A stretch of DNA of 49,233 nt from Oscillospiraceae bacterium (GCA_902774035.1 CACYHA010000022.1:7430-56662), one strand, 5' to 3'. Shown: positions 31,203 through 39,384, counted from the first letter of the stretch. Numbers and translations: made by a program. The notes: generated by a model not told the origin, from the letters alone.

Positions 31203-32243
31203 ATGCTCAACGAATTGCTGCGGGAACGAAACATACCGCCGCTGCTGCCAAAAGAAAAAGCGCTGGAGGTTTTACAGCGGGAGGAATACGGCTTTTTGCC
31301 GGAGGCTCCCTCTGTGCTGTCGTTCACCGCTGAAGAAAACATCATTCCCCGCTTCTGCGGCGGAAACGCCGAGCTGCATCGCATCACGGCATCGTGCACC
31401 GTGCGCGGCAAGCCGTTCTCCTTTCCGTTTTCCGCCGTTCTGCCCACAGACGGACAGCGGCATCCGTTTTTTATCCACATCAATTTCCGCGACGCGGTTC
31501 CTGATCGCTATATGCCCTCAGAGGAACTGGTTGACAACGGCTTCGCTGTGCTGTCGTTTTGCTATCTGGACGTGGCGTCTGACGACGGCGACTTTACAAC
31601 CGGGCTTGCGGGCCTGCTCTTTGACGGCGGCAAGCGTGCGCCGTCCGACCCGGGCAAGATCGCGCTTTGGGCGTGGGCGGCACAGCGTGTGATGGATTGG
31701 GCCGAAACGCGCCCGGACGCGCTCGACCTCGCGCAAAGCATCGTCTGCGGCCATTCGCGGCTCGGCAAGACCGCCCTGCTCGCTGCGGCGACCGACCCGC
31801 GTTTCGCTTACGCATACTCCAATGACTCCGGCTGTTCCGGCGCGGCGCTGGCGCGCGGCACACGCGGCGAAACCGTGCGTGATATCTGCCAAAAGTTTCC
31901 GTTCTGGTTCTGTGAAAACTATCTGCAATATATGGATAACGAGGCGAAGATGCCCTTTGATCAACACGATCTGATCGCCGCCGTTGCGCCCCGGCGCGTT
32001 CTGATCGGCAGCGCAGCGGAGGATTACTGGGCCGACCCACTGTCGGAGCAGCTTGCCTGTGTCGCAGCGTCGCCAGCGTTTCGCTGCGGGTTGGAATGCC
32101 CCGACCGTCCGGCGCAGGCAGGAGAAGCGTTTTTGGACGGCGACGTGGGCTATCATCTGCGCCGGGGACGGCATTATTTCAGCCGCGCAGACTGGCATCA
32201 GCTCATACGCTTCGTTCGCCTGCACGACAGAACAGCAGAATAA
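31203..32243 (+). CDS. CE15-like glucuronoyl esterase / acetyl xylan esterase-type hydrolase
   Basis: Encodes 346 residues without a signal peptide. The nucleophile motif is GHSRLGKTALLAAATDPRF, followed by NDSGCSGAAL, the pair that marks carbohydrate esterase family 15. Then FPFWFCENYLQYMDNEAKMPFDQHDLIAAVAPRRVLIGSAAEDYWADP, and a C-terminal His in RADWHQLIRF. CE15 enzymes cleave esters between lignin and glucuronoxylan; the absence of a signal peptide argues for an intracellular substrate, perhaps a methyl- or acyl-glucuronate. It is divergent from the iol operon, whose pathway also passes through a glucuronate derivative, a suggestive but unproven link. Start at 31203 fixed by AGGAGG. Confidence 0.85.
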   Translation: MLNELLRERNIPPLLPKEKALEVLQREEYGFLPEAPSVLSFTAEENIIPRFCGGNAELHRITASCTVRGKPFSFPFSAVLPTDGQRHPFFIHINFRDAVPDRYMPSEELVDNGFAVLSFCYLDVASDDGDFTTGLAGLLFDGGKRAPSDPGKIALWAWAAQRVMDWAETRPDALDLAQSIVCGHSRLGKTALLAAATDPRFAYAYSNDSGCSGAALARGTRGETVRDICQKFPFWFCENYLQYMDNEAKMPFDQHDLIAAVAPRRVLIGSAAEDYWADPLSEQLACVAASPAFRCGLECPDRPAQAGEAFLDGDVGYHLRRGRHYFSRADWHQLIRFVRLHDRTAE

Positions 32244-32273
32244 AAAACAACCGGCCGCCCGATCGGGCGGCCG
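32241..32273 (-). terminator. Terminator of tRNA-Thr
   Basis: CGGCCGCCC-gatc-GGGCGGCCG (perfect 9-bp stem) followed on the minus strand by GTTGTTTTTTA. It abuts the stop of the convergent esterase gene. Confidence 0.85.
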
Positions 32274-32282
32274 ATGCTTTGG

Positions 32283-32355
32283 AGCTAGTAGTCGGACTCG
32301 AACCGACGACCTGCGCATTACGAATGCGCTGCTCTACCAACTGAGCCATACTAGC
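32283..32355 (-). tRNA. tRNA-Thr (anticodon CGU)
   Basis: 73 nt folding as a full cloverleaf: acceptor GCTAGTA/TACTAGC, D arm GCTC-AGTTGGTAG-AGC, anticodon arm GCGCA-TTCGTAA-TGCGC with anticodon CGT, T arm GTCGG-TTCGAGT-CCGAC, discriminator T. CCA is not encoded. It reads ACG codons, frequent in GC-rich genes. Own promoter at 32383-32411. Confidence 0.95.
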
Positions 32356-32382
32356 AGATGTCAGTTCCCTGACAGCTTGGTT

Positions 32383-32411
32383 ATTATAGCATAAGATTTT
32401 CAAAAAGTAAA
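32383..32411 (-). promoter_or_regulatory. Promoter of tRNA-Thr
   Basis: TTTACT (32406-32411), 17 bp, extended -10 TGC TATAAT (TATAAT at 32383-32388) on the minus strand, in the gap after dnaC. A hairpin TGTCAG-ttcc-CTGACA lies in the 5' leader at 32360-32375. Confidence 0.65.
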
Positions 32412-32441
32412 GAGAAAACAAAACTTTTTTTCGTTTTTTTC

Positions 32442-33428
32442 TCAGGCGCGGTTCCGCTTTTGCTGGCGCACGTCGCGGCCGTGAAACTCAATGATATCGC
32501 AGCTTCCCATCAGGCGCGAGGTGAAGCGCTGGGAATAGGTCTGTTCCAGCTCGGAGAGCTGCAGGTTCGTGTTGAACACCGTGGGCAGACCGTTACCCAG
32601 GCGGGTGTTCAGCAGATTATACAGCGCGGAAACCGTGAAGGATGTGACCATCTCGGTGCCGAGATCGTCGATCACGAGAAGATCGCTGCGATAGAGGTCG
32701 TCGTCCAGCTCCTCGTCGGTTGTGCCGCGGGAAAAATGCTCCTTTTGCAGACGGTCGAGGATGTTTTGCGCCGTGCCGTAATAGACGTTGAAGTTCCGGT
32801 CGATCAGACGGTTGACGACCGCGAGGGAAAGGTGGGTCTTGCCGAGGCCGGTCTTGCCGAGCATGAGCAGCCCCTTGGACGCGGGCGAGAACGAACTGCA
32901 GTAATCCTTCAAAAAGGCGACCACGGTGGTCATCACGCGCCGGTGGCTGAGGCCCAGCGCAGGATCGACCTCGTCGCTGTAATAGGAGAGATCAAAGGTT
33001 TCGAAGGTGCAGTTTTTCAGCATGGCGGCGGCAGGGATCGCGTCCTTTGCCGTTTGGCGGATCAGGTCAAGATAACACTTGCAGTAATAGCTGCCGCAGG
33101 AACCGGTGTCGCGGCAGGCGGGACAGGTGTAGACATTTTCCAGATAATCCTTCGGAAAACCGGCCGTTTGCAGCAGCTCGGCACGTTTGCGCTGCAGCTC
33201 CAGATTTTCTGCGGAAAGCCGGGCGATCTGCGCCGAGGAGCTTTCGCCCCGGGCGGCAAGCTTGACCACCTCGGCGCCCGTGGCGGCAAGCTGACGCTCC
33301 AGCGCGTCAATTTCCGGGCAGGCGGCAACCACTTCGGCGTGGCGCTGCCAGTAGCGCGCTTCGGATGCGCGGCGGCGGTCGTCCAACGCCTGCTTTGCAC
33401 GCAGATAGATGCTTTTTTTGTAAGCCAT
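32442..33428 (-). CDS. dnaC: Helicase loader (DnaC/DnaI-like ATPase)
   Basis: Encodes 328 residues. The N-terminal third is a coiled coil followed by a four-Cys zinc site (YTCPACRDTGSCGSYYCKCYLD, about residues 100-122). The AAA+ domain has Walker A GKTGLGKTHLSLA, Walker B LLVIDDLGTE and sensor NTNLQLSELEQTYSQRFTSRL. It loads the replicative helicase onto DNA with DnaD. It starts 12 bp after dnaD on the same strand, an arrangement common in Clostridia. An IstB-type transposition ATPase is less likely because no istA is present and the zinc domain is typical of the loader. Confidence 0.93.
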   Translation of the reverse strand: MAYKKSIYLRAKQALDDRRRASEARYWQRHAEVVAACPEIDALERQLAATGAEVVKLAARGESSSAQIARLSAENLELQRKRAELLQTAGFPKDYLENVYTCPACRDTGSCGSYYCKCYLDLIRQTAKDAIPAAAMLKNCTFETFDLSYYSDEVDPALGLSHRRVMTTVVAFLKDYCSSFSPASKGLLMLGKTGLGKTHLSLAVVNRLIDRNFNVYYGTAQNILDRLQKEHFSRGTTDEELDDDLYRSDLLVIDDLGTEMVTSFTVSALYNLLNTRLGNGLPTVFNTNLQLSELEQTYSQRFTSRLMGSCDIIEFHGRDVRQQKRNRA

Positions 33429-33440
33429 GGCAGGTTCTCC

Positions 33441-34484
33441 TTACTCCGGTTTTTTCGGCACATAGTCGCGCAGGCCGATGGCGCTTTGGCGGTAGGCCTC
33501 GAGATCATAGGACGCGTCGGAGGAATAGACGCTCCCCTTTTGCGCGGCGGCCGTTTTTTTCTTTCCGGCGCTCTTTTTTTCCGCCCACTGCTTTTTTTCC
33601 GCTTCGGCGGCCTGCGGGGTTTTGATCTGCTTTTCGTGCCACGAACGCAGCACCTTGTCCATATATTCGAGGCTGAGTCTGGACGTGTTGTCGATGCAGA
33701 TCTCATACGCCAGCAGGATCATCTGCGTGCTCATCTGCAGCTCCTTGCTCCAACCGTCCAGATAGCGGCGCTGCTTGGCGGTGGGGTTGCGGTTCTTCGC
33801 GCCGGTCTCGGCACGGAATTCCTCCCACAAGGCGTCGGAGGTGTGCAGAGAAGCGATGTATTCCTCGGCGGCCTCCAGCGAATCGATCTCCTTTTCGCTC
33901 CATTCCCGGCCGAGAGAGGCGATGAATTTGTAGCCGGTCTTGCCCTTGCTTTTGGCGTATTCCAGCAGCATGAGGATCACCTCCAGCGGCAGGTCGTAGG
34001 TGTCGTGGAGCATGATGAGAATGGACTGACCCTCATAGCCGATGGTTTTTCCCAGCTTGAGCTGCGCTTCCGCAAACAGCTCGCGGAACGCCTCGCATTC
34101 CGCCACACGCGCGGCGATCTCCTCATGGGTCGGCCGGGCAAGCGGCAGCGGGGCGACCTCTTTTTTCGGCATCTCCGGCGCGGCGGCAGGCTGCGTCGGC
34201 ACCGGCGCGGCGGGTTCGGCCGCCTTCTTTTTCGGCGCGGGTTTGCCCGCCTGCTGCAGCACGCCGCGTTCCACCCAGAACAGCAGCGCATCCTCCACCT
34301 CTGCCGGGTCGCGCTTGAGCGTTTGGGAAAGCTCGGCCACCGTCGGCGGATTTCCGCCCCCGCAAAGCAGGAGCAGCAGCGCCTTCAGCGACAGCGGGCT
34401 CGCGAGACAGATGTTTTCCTGCACGACCGCCTTCGGCACGGGAAAGATCTCGGTAAAGACCTCGTAGTTGATTTGAAATTCCAT
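33441..34484 (-). CDS. dnaD: DnaD-domain replication initiation protein
   Basis: Encodes 347 residues. An N-terminal winged-helix region (LKALLLLLCGGGNPPTVAELSQTL...VEDALLFWVERGVL), an Ala/Pro-rich linker (about 88-110), a DnaD domain (FRELFAEAQLKLGKTIGYEGQSILIMLHDTY) and a second one ending LEYMDKVLRSWHEK, the Y-x-x-x-I/V-x-x-W motif that binds single-stranded DNA. It cooperates with the loader encoded next to help open the origin or restart forks. It starts 10 bp after the exporter ATPase gene, so replication genes share a transcript with envelope export genes. Confidence 0.92.
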   Translation of the reverse strand: MEFQINYEVFTEIFPVPKAVVQENICLASPLSLKALLLLLCGGGNPPTVAELSQTLKRDPAEVEDALLFWVERGVLQQAGKPAPKKKAAEPAAPVPTQPAAAPEMPKKEVAPLPLARPTHEEIAARVAECEAFRELFAEAQLKLGKTIGYEGQSILIMLHDTYDLPLEVILMLLEYAKSKGKTGYKFIASLGREWSEKEIDSLEAAEEYIASLHTSDALWEEFRAETGAKNRNPTAKQRRYLDGWSKELQMSTQMILLAYEICIDNTSRLSLEYMDKVLRSWHEKQIKTPQAAEAEKKQWAEKKSAGKKKTAAAQKGSVYSSDASYDLEAYRQSAIGLRDYVPKKPE

Positions 34485-34494
34485 AGTTTTTTCC

Positions 34495-35238
34495 TTATTT
34501 ATCGCGGACCATCGCCCGATACAGGGCGCAGACGTCCGCCGCGTCGCCGTTGGCGACGAGCTGTCCTTTTGTCAGAATGATCGCTTTGTTGCAGATGCGC
34601 TCCACGCGCTCAGTGCTGTGGGAAACAAAGAGCACCGTGACGCCGTCGTCCATCATGTTCAGAATGCGCTGTTCGCTCTTGTCCTTGAACGCGGCGTCGC
34701 CGACGGAGAGAACCTCGTCGAGGATCAGCACTTCGGGCTTGACGGACGTGGCGATCGCAAAGCCCAGACGGGAACGCATACCGGAGGAATAGCTTTTGAT
34801 GGGCGTGTTGATGAAATCGCCCAGCTCCGAAAACTCTACGATCTCGTCATATTTGCTTTGCAGGAACGAGCGGGGAAAACCGAGCGTCGCGCCGTAAAGG
34901 AAGATGTTCTCCTTGCCGCTGTAATTCGGGTCGAAACCCGCGCCGAGTTCCAGCATCGGCGCAATGACGCCCTCGGTGCGGATGGTGCCCTGGGTGGGCT
35001 TCAGCACCCCGGCGACAGTTTTTAAAAGTGTGCTTTTTCCGGCGCCGTTGAAGCCGAGCACGCCCATGCGGTCGCCTTTTTTCACTTTGAACGACACATC
35101 CTTCAGCGCCCAGAACTCCGAATAATGCAGATCATGCTTGACCAGCCGGATGAAGTATTCCTTTGCGGAATCCACGCCTTCGGAATTCAGGTTGAACTTC
35201 ATGCTGATGTGCTGCGCGTCTATGGCATATTTACTCAC
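34495..35238 (-). CDS. Polysaccharide/teichoic acid exporter ATPase (Wzt/TagH type)
   Basis: Encodes 247 residues. ABC motifs: Walker A GFNGAGKSTLL, signature YSSGMRSRLGFAIA, Walker B VLILDEVLSVGD and switch His in LFVSHSTERV. The N-terminal VDSAKEYFIRLVKHDLHYSEFWAL segment is typical of the TagH/Wzt/RfbE subfamily. It lacks the C-terminal carbohydrate-binding domain of Wzt proteins that choose O-antigen ends, so recognition of the polymer must lie elsewhere. It pairs with the permease gene just upstream (15-bp gap) to export an undecaprenyl-linked polymer. Confidence 0.94.
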   Translation of the reverse strand: MSKYAIDAQHISMKFNLNSEGVDSAKEYFIRLVKHDLHYSEFWALKDVSFKVKKGDRMGVLGFNGAGKSTLLKTVAGVLKPTQGTIRTEGVIAPMLELGAGFDPNYSGKENIFLYGATLGFPRSFLQSKYDEIVEFSELGDFINTPIKSYSSGMRSRLGFAIATSVKPEVLILDEVLSVGDAAFKDKSEQRILNMMDDGVTVLFVSHSTERVERICNKAIILTKGQLVANGDAADVCALYRAMVRDK

Positions 35239-35253
35239 GAGGCTACCTCCGGA

Positions 35254-36102
35254 TCAGATGTGAAGAATGAACTTGTCCTGATACTTATAGAACAGGAAAA
35301 AGCCGATGATGACCGTAACGGCGGAAAAGGCAAGGCTGTAATACATCAGATTCATGTCCCAGTAATGCACAAAATCCGTTCCCCAGAGCACCGCCGCCCG
35401 GAACATGCCGACCAGACCGTACAGCGGATTGAGCTTCAGCAGACGGATCTGCCAGGTGCCCTCTTCAAAGCCGAGACGGCTGACGTGGTAGACGATCGGC
35501 GTCATATAGAACAGCAGCAGGGTGAACACATCGTAGAGGTTTTCGACGTCCTTGAAAAACACAGAGATCGTGGCGAGGATCATCCCCACGCCGATGGAAA
35601 GGATCAGCGTGATCAGAATGGGAATGATGATGAACACCACGCGCCAGGTGACTGTGATCGGGTGGATCTTGAAGATGTTCATGAACGCGACGACGAAGAC
35701 CAGAACCGTCAGCGAGATCACAAAGGTCACAAACGCGGACAGAACCGCCGACACCGTGTAGACATACTTCGGCACATAGACCTTTTTGATCATCGAGGCG
35801 TGCTTGCGCACAGAACCCATGGCGCGTTTCGTTGCGCTGGTATAGAACTGATAGAGCAGACGGCCGCAAAGCAGGTAGACCGGATAGTTGACCACCTTGC
35901 TGCTGTCACGGCCGAAGATGTTGTTGAACACAAAGGCCAGCACGATCATCGTGAGCAGCGGCTGCAAAAACGTCCACAGCACACCGAGGAACGAATTGCG
36001 ATACTGCAGCTTGATGTTCTTGCTCACAAGCTCGCGGATCAAAAAGCGGTATTTGAGAAAATTATTGAAATGCGCCGTCGCGGCACTCTTGATGCGCTGC
36101 AA
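35254..36102 (-). CDS. Polysaccharide exporter permease (ABC-2, Wzm/TagG type)
   Basis: Encodes 282 residues with six membrane segments. Family features: LIRELVSKNIKLQYRNSFLGVLWTFLQPLL at the cytoplasmic N-terminus, VVNYPVYLLCGRLLY and FFKDVENLYDVFTLLLFYMTPIVY. It forms the channel for the adjacent ATPase. First gene of the run exporter permease, ATPase, dnaD, dnaC, behind the promoter at 36142-36170. No glycosyltransferases accompany it, so the exported polymer is made by enzymes encoded elsewhere. Confidence 0.94.
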   Translation of the reverse strand: MQRIKSAATAHFNNFLKYRFLIRELVSKNIKLQYRNSFLGVLWTFLQPLLTMIVLAFVFNNIFGRDSSKVVNYPVYLLCGRLLYQFYTSATKRAMGSVRKHASMIKKVYVPKYVYTVSAVLSAFVTFVISLTVLVFVVAFMNIFKIHPITVTWRVVFIIIPILITLILSIGVGMILATISVFFKDVENLYDVFTLLLFYMTPIVYHVSRLGFEEGTWQIRLLKLNPLYGLVGMFRAAVLWGTDFVHYWDMNLMYYSLAFSAVTVIIGFFLFYKYQDKFILHI

Positions 36103-36141
36103 GCGTCTCCCTCCACTTCGAATACAGTTTCACAGAATAGA

Positions 36142-36170
36142 ATTATAGCACAAAGAGAAAAGATTTACAA
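36142..36170 (-). promoter_or_regulatory. Promoter of exporter-dnaD-dnaC operon
   Basis: TTGTAA (36165-36170), 17 bp, TATAAT (36142-36147) on the minus strand. A TATAAT on the plus strand at 36191-36196 may serve the divergent gene at 36253, but its -35 box is poor. Confidence 0.75.
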
Positions 36171-36252
36171 TCCCTTTTTCGGCGTTTACGTATAATTCCG
36201 GCGAAATTCCCCAAGACTAACGGTGAAACAAACACCGAAAGGATGAAAACCT

Positions 36253-36684
36253 ATGAATGAAGACAGTATCCGCCTGCTCAAGGAATGCAACAGCGGCGCA
36301 AAAACCGCGGTCAACTCCTTTGACGCCGTGCTGGACAAAGTCCACGATCCCGCCCTGCTGGAGATGCTCAAGGGCTCGCGGCAGGCACACGAAGACCTTG
36401 GCAACGAGACCGACCGGCTGTTGGAGAGCGAGGGCGAAACCGGAAAGGATCCCTCCCCCATGGCGCGGGCAGGCGCACGGTTCAAGATCGACCTGGAGCT
36501 GCTGCGCGACGGCACCGACAACACGATCGCCGACCTGATGACCGACGGGTGCAACATGGGCATCAAGCAGATCTCCGTCTATTTCAACAAATATCCGAAC
36601 GCCGACGACGCCGTGAAAGCCCTTGCGGAGCGCTTCCGTTCGGAGGAGGACACGCTGCTGCAAAAACTGCGAAAGTATTTGTAA
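36253..36684 (+). CDS. Four-helix protein resembling DUF2383
   Basis: Encodes 143 residues, mostly helical, no signal peptide. SIRLLKECNSGAKTAVNSFDAVLDKVHDPAL and the alternating helices resemble the DUF2383/ferritin-like four-helix bundle, a family often seen in sporulation or stress contexts and without a settled function. Metal-binding Glu/His pairs are not obvious. It stands alone, divergent from the exporter operon, with a good ribosome site (GAAAGG) and a terminator about 210 bp after its stop, beyond cloverleaf element C. Confidence 0.7.
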   Translation: MNEDSIRLLKECNSGAKTAVNSFDAVLDKVHDPALLEMLKGSRQAHEDLGNETDRLLESEGETGKDPSPMARAGARFKIDLELLRDGTDNTIADLMTDGCNMGIKQISVYFNKYPNADDAVKALAERFRSEEDTLLQKLRKYL

Positions 36685-36689
36685 AAATT

Positions 36690-36872
36690 GCTTCGAAACG
36701 AAGCGGGAGGAACAGCCACTGCGCCGCGCAGCTTCGCTATGCGGCAAAGGCGGCGGAACGCGCAGTGCAGCGAAGCTGCACTGCGGCAAAGGCGAAATCG
36801 CCTTTGCGCGCGGCTGACCGCGGTCAGCCGCGCCGTTCCGCCGCCGCGCTGCGCACGGCAAAGCCGTGCGCA
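36690..36872. repeat. Cloverleaf intergenic element C (outer stem, three hairpins, two flanking hairpins)
   Basis: Outer arms 36749-36760 GGCGGCGGAACG and 36834-36845 CGTTCCGCCGCC are perfectly complementary. Inside, hairpins of 10 bp (36762-36784, loop GAA), 10 bp (36786-36807, loop AA) and 12 bp (36808-36833, loop GC) leave only single unpaired bases between them. Flanking hairpins: 36724-36744 (CCGCGCAGC side) and 36850-36872 (TGCGCACGGC-aaa-GCCGTGCGCA), plus a small GCTTCG-aaa-CGAAGC at 36690-36704. No coding potential. Confidence 0.85.
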
Positions 36873-36890
36873 AAAGGGATCCTGCGCACA

Positions 36891-36960
36891 GAAAAAAGCG
36901 CATTTACCGCAGACTTTCTATGGCATTGCGCTTTTCATTTTTTTGCTTTGACAGTTTTCG
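36891..36960 (+). repeat. Short relative of the MITE-like element, also acting as terminator
   Basis: It shares CCGCAGACTT, the AGCGC...GCGCTTTT hairpin and TTTTGCTTTGAC with the copies at 24514 and 40921, but lacks the full ends. The stem AAAAGCGCA (36894-36902) / TGCGCTTTT (36927-36935) followed by CATTTTTTTG makes an intrinsic terminator on the plus strand for the gene at 36253. Confidence 0.65.
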
Positions 36961-36976
36961 CCGGGAAATCGGAAGC

Positions 36977-37618
36977 TCAAATCTGTTTTCCCACCGTGCC
37001 GTCAGACACCACATAGGTCGCAGAAAGCATACCGGTTCCGATCTGCCGGCGCACCTGATCCCGCGCGGGGAAGTACATGGAGATCGGGCCGACGTTACCG
37101 TGCAGAAGGATCTGCAGCCAAACCACGGTCGGGTGGAAAAACGGAATGACCTTTTTGCTGCTGCCGGCGTTCCAGACCGCGGCCGCATAGAACGAACAGT
37201 TGCGGAACAGACCCCACTGGTTCTGCTCGGCGGCACGGCGGCTCACCTTTTTGAGCTCGGCGCGGGTCAGCGTGTCCTTCGTTGCGGTCATCCCCTTCAC
37301 ACCGTAGACGTTGCCGCAATAGGCCTCCACATTGTAATAGATCCCGTTGCCGTCGGCGCGGGTAATGAACCAGTTTCCGACAGAGACCCCCTGCCCCGGC
37401 GGGCAGCTATAGGCGCCCACCTGCAGCGTTTCATTCGAAAGGTTTTCGATATACACCCAGCAATGGCCGAAAATTGCCGCGCTCGAACGCCGGTGACAAA
37501 GATACATATTCGCCACGATCTCGTCGTCTTCTCCGGCGGCAGCAACCGAAAACGGCGCCGCAAGCGCAAACAGCAAACAAAGGCTCAGCAGCAGGCAAAG
37601 AATACGTTTGGTTTTCAA
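36977..37618 (-). CDS. Secreted protein with permuted papain-like His/Cys order
   Basis: Encodes 213 residues from a TTG start at 37618, chosen because GGAGG lies 7 nt upstream and a signal peptide follows at once (KRILCLLLSLCLLFALAAPFSVAAA). The mature part has FGHCWVYIENLSNETLQVGAY, PGQGVSVGNW, GIYYNVEAY and WGLFRNCSFYAAAVWNAG. A His early and a Cys in an N-C-x-x-F/Y-A helix later is the order of permuted NlpC/P60-type hydrolases (LRAT/YiiX-like). I infer that fold from motifs only; target could be lipid, peptide or wall. A frame open to 37684 overlaps the terminator of the upstream transporter and is not used. Confidence 0.7.
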   Translation of the reverse strand: MKTKRILCLLLSLCLLFALAAPFSVAAAGEDDEIVANMYLCHRRSSAAIFGHCWVYIENLSNETLQVGAYSCPPGQGVSVGNWFITRADGNGIYYNVEAYCGNVYGVKGMTATKDTLTRAELKKVSRRAAEQNQWGLFRNCSFYAAAVWNAGSSKKVIPFFHPTVVWLQILLHGNVGPISMYFPARDQVRRQIGTGMLSATYVVSDGTVGKQI

Positions 37619-37635
37619 AGCAGTACCTCCAAAAT

Positions 37636-37663
37636 CAAAAACGGGGCAACCGGAGCTGCCCCG
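37636..37663 (-). terminator. Terminator after MFS transporter gene
   Basis: CGGGGCA/TGCCCCG with an 8-nt loop and TTTTTG on the minus strand, 18 bp after the transporter stop. It overlaps the leader of the secreted protein gene, which therefore needs read-through or a promoter I cannot see. Confidence 0.8.
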
Positions 37664-37680
37664 AACCGATACACAAAGAA

Positions 37681-39363
37681 TCAATCGTCAGCGTTCTGAA
37701 CGGCTTCTTCCAGCCAGGCGGCGTCTTCGCCCTTGGCGATCTCGCCGTGCTTGACCTGGGTGATCACTGCAAGGCCGAGCGCAAACATGATGGCGCAGAA
37801 CAGGAACATGAAGTTGTAGTCGTCACCAAACAGGCCGATCAGGAAGCCGCAAAGGATGGGGCCGGTGATCGCGGCGGAGAAGGTCGCCGTGTAGTAATAG
37901 CCGGTGAAGGTGCCGACATAGTCGCGTCCGCCGATGGCGAGCACAAGGGGCAGCGTGTTGATGTTGATGCAGCCGACTGCCGCGCCGCCGACCACAAGGG
38001 CGATCCACAGCACGACCCACACAAAGGTGCGGTTATTGGCAAAGAGCTGCGAAACGGCAAGATAGATCGCAAACATGACGACGATAACAGTCAGGCCGCC
38101 GATGATGGTCTTTTTGCGGCCGAATTTTCTGCCGAGCGTACCGGCAGGAATGCCGAAGGCGGCAAGGGAAACGGCGAAGACCGCCATCATCAAAGTGGAA
38201 TTTTTCGGCGGAAGGTTCAGCGTGTCGAGCGCAAAGTTGGTGAAGTTCGGAACAATGGCCTCTGTGGCGTTGTTGATCAGGAACAGAGCCGCGAGCATGA
38301 TGATCAGACTCCTGCGCTCCTCCTTGCTGATGGGGAGATCCTTGATCTTGATCTTTTTCGGTTTCTCGCTTGTCTCTTCCGCGGCAAGCTCCACATCCTT
38401 GGACAGGTCATATTTCTTGTTGCGTGCATAGAAAGCAACCAGAACCACCAGGCAGAGCACGGCGATGATCGCGGCGATCAGGAAGACCGGCGTATAGTTG
38501 ACATAGATGAATTCGCCGTTGACGACCTTGGCGATCTTCTGGGCGACAAGCTCGCCCTTGGAGGAATCACCGGAAAAATGCGTGCCGTTGAAATACAGCG
38601 CGTCGCGGCCGGAGGCGATGAAGTTGTCCACCGTGTCCTTGAATTCGGCGGGGATACCGTTGGCGAGAATCCCGCTGAAACGGACGACCGGGGAGCCGTC
38701 GGGATTGAGTTCCAGGATCTGGCCGAGGGTGTTCACCTTCGCGCTGAGCGCCTCATGCAGAGAGGAAAAGCCCAGCAGACCGACGAGCGCCGTGGCGATC
38801 GTGCCCATCACAAGGCCGATCATCTGGCCGATGCCACCCATGATGTTGATCACGGCGTTGGCGTCGCTCTGCAGCGCGGAAGGCGTGAAGTCCGGCATCA
38901 GCGAGACCACGGGAGAGCGCCAGATGGACATGGTAAAGTTGAAGAGAATGATAACGGACATCATCAGTCCGATGCTCAGGGCAACGGATTTGATCGTGGC
39001 TGCCACCGGAATGAAGGTGAAGAACAGCGCGCAGATCGGCAGACAGATGATGATGTAAGGCATCCGCTTGCCCCATTTGGTCTTGGTGCGGTCGCTGCGT
39101 TTGCCGAAATAGGGCTGGAAAATGACGCCGAAGACATTGTCGATCGTCATGATGGCGTTGACCAGCAGGGCAACAGAAAGGAAGACCGGCAATTTTGCGC
39201 CGCCGTCCGTCAACTCTGTGAGCTTTGCGCGGAAAATAACGGGAACATAGGAATTATAGACGTTCCATAGCAGCATACAGGCCATGAAGCCGAAGCCGAT
39301 CAAAAACGTGCGTTTGTAATTTAGCTTTCCCTCCTCCGGCTTTTTCTCTTTCTTTTCAGACAT
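37681..39363 (-). CDS. MFS transporter
   Basis: Encodes 560 residues with about twelve membrane segments. A charged N-terminus (SEKKEKKPEEGKLNYKRT) precedes helix 1 (FLIGFGFMACMLLWNVYNSY). The loop after helix 2 is VFGVIFQPYFGKRSDRTKTKWGKRMPYI, the G-x-x-x-D-R/K-x-G-R/K motif of the superfamily, in the form seen in sugar-type (GPH/SLC45-like) carriers. A large extracellular loop (about residues 185-270) is unusual and a cytoplasmic loop with SKEERR separates the halves. Substrate unknown; a sugar or polyol is plausible. GGAGG upstream of the ATG. Own promoter and operator-like repeat upstream. Confidence 0.85.
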   Translation of the reverse strand: MSEKKEKKPEEGKLNYKRTFLIGFGFMACMLLWNVYNSYVPVIFRAKLTELTDGGAKLPVFLSVALLVNAIMTIDNVFGVIFQPYFGKRSDRTKTKWGKRMPYIIICLPICALFFTFIPVAATIKSVALSIGLMMSVIILFNFTMSIWRSPVVSLMPDFTPSALQSDANAVINIMGGIGQMIGLVMGTIATALVGLLGFSSLHEALSAKVNTLGQILELNPDGSPVVRFSGILANGIPAEFKDTVDNFIASGRDALYFNGTHFSGDSSKGELVAQKIAKVVNGEFIYVNYTPVFLIAAIIAVLCLVVLVAFYARNKKYDLSKDVELAAEETSEKPKKIKIKDLPISKEERRSLIIMLAALFLINNATEAIVPNFTNFALDTLNLPPKNSTLMMAVFAVSLAAFGIPAGTLGRKFGRKKTIIGGLTVIVVMFAIYLAVSQLFANNRTFVWVVLWIALVVGGAAVGCININTLPLVLAIGGRDYVGTFTGYYYTATFSAAITGPILCGFLIGLFGDDYNFMFLFCAIMFALGLAVITQVKHGEIAKGEDAAWLEEAVQNADD

Positions 39364-39384
39364 AAAAATTCCTCCTTTTTCGTT

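Noticed and set aside
32442-33428. IstB-type transposition ATPase
   Set aside because: Zinc-binding N-terminus and adjacency to dnaD fit the helicase loader; no istA or inverted ends nearby.
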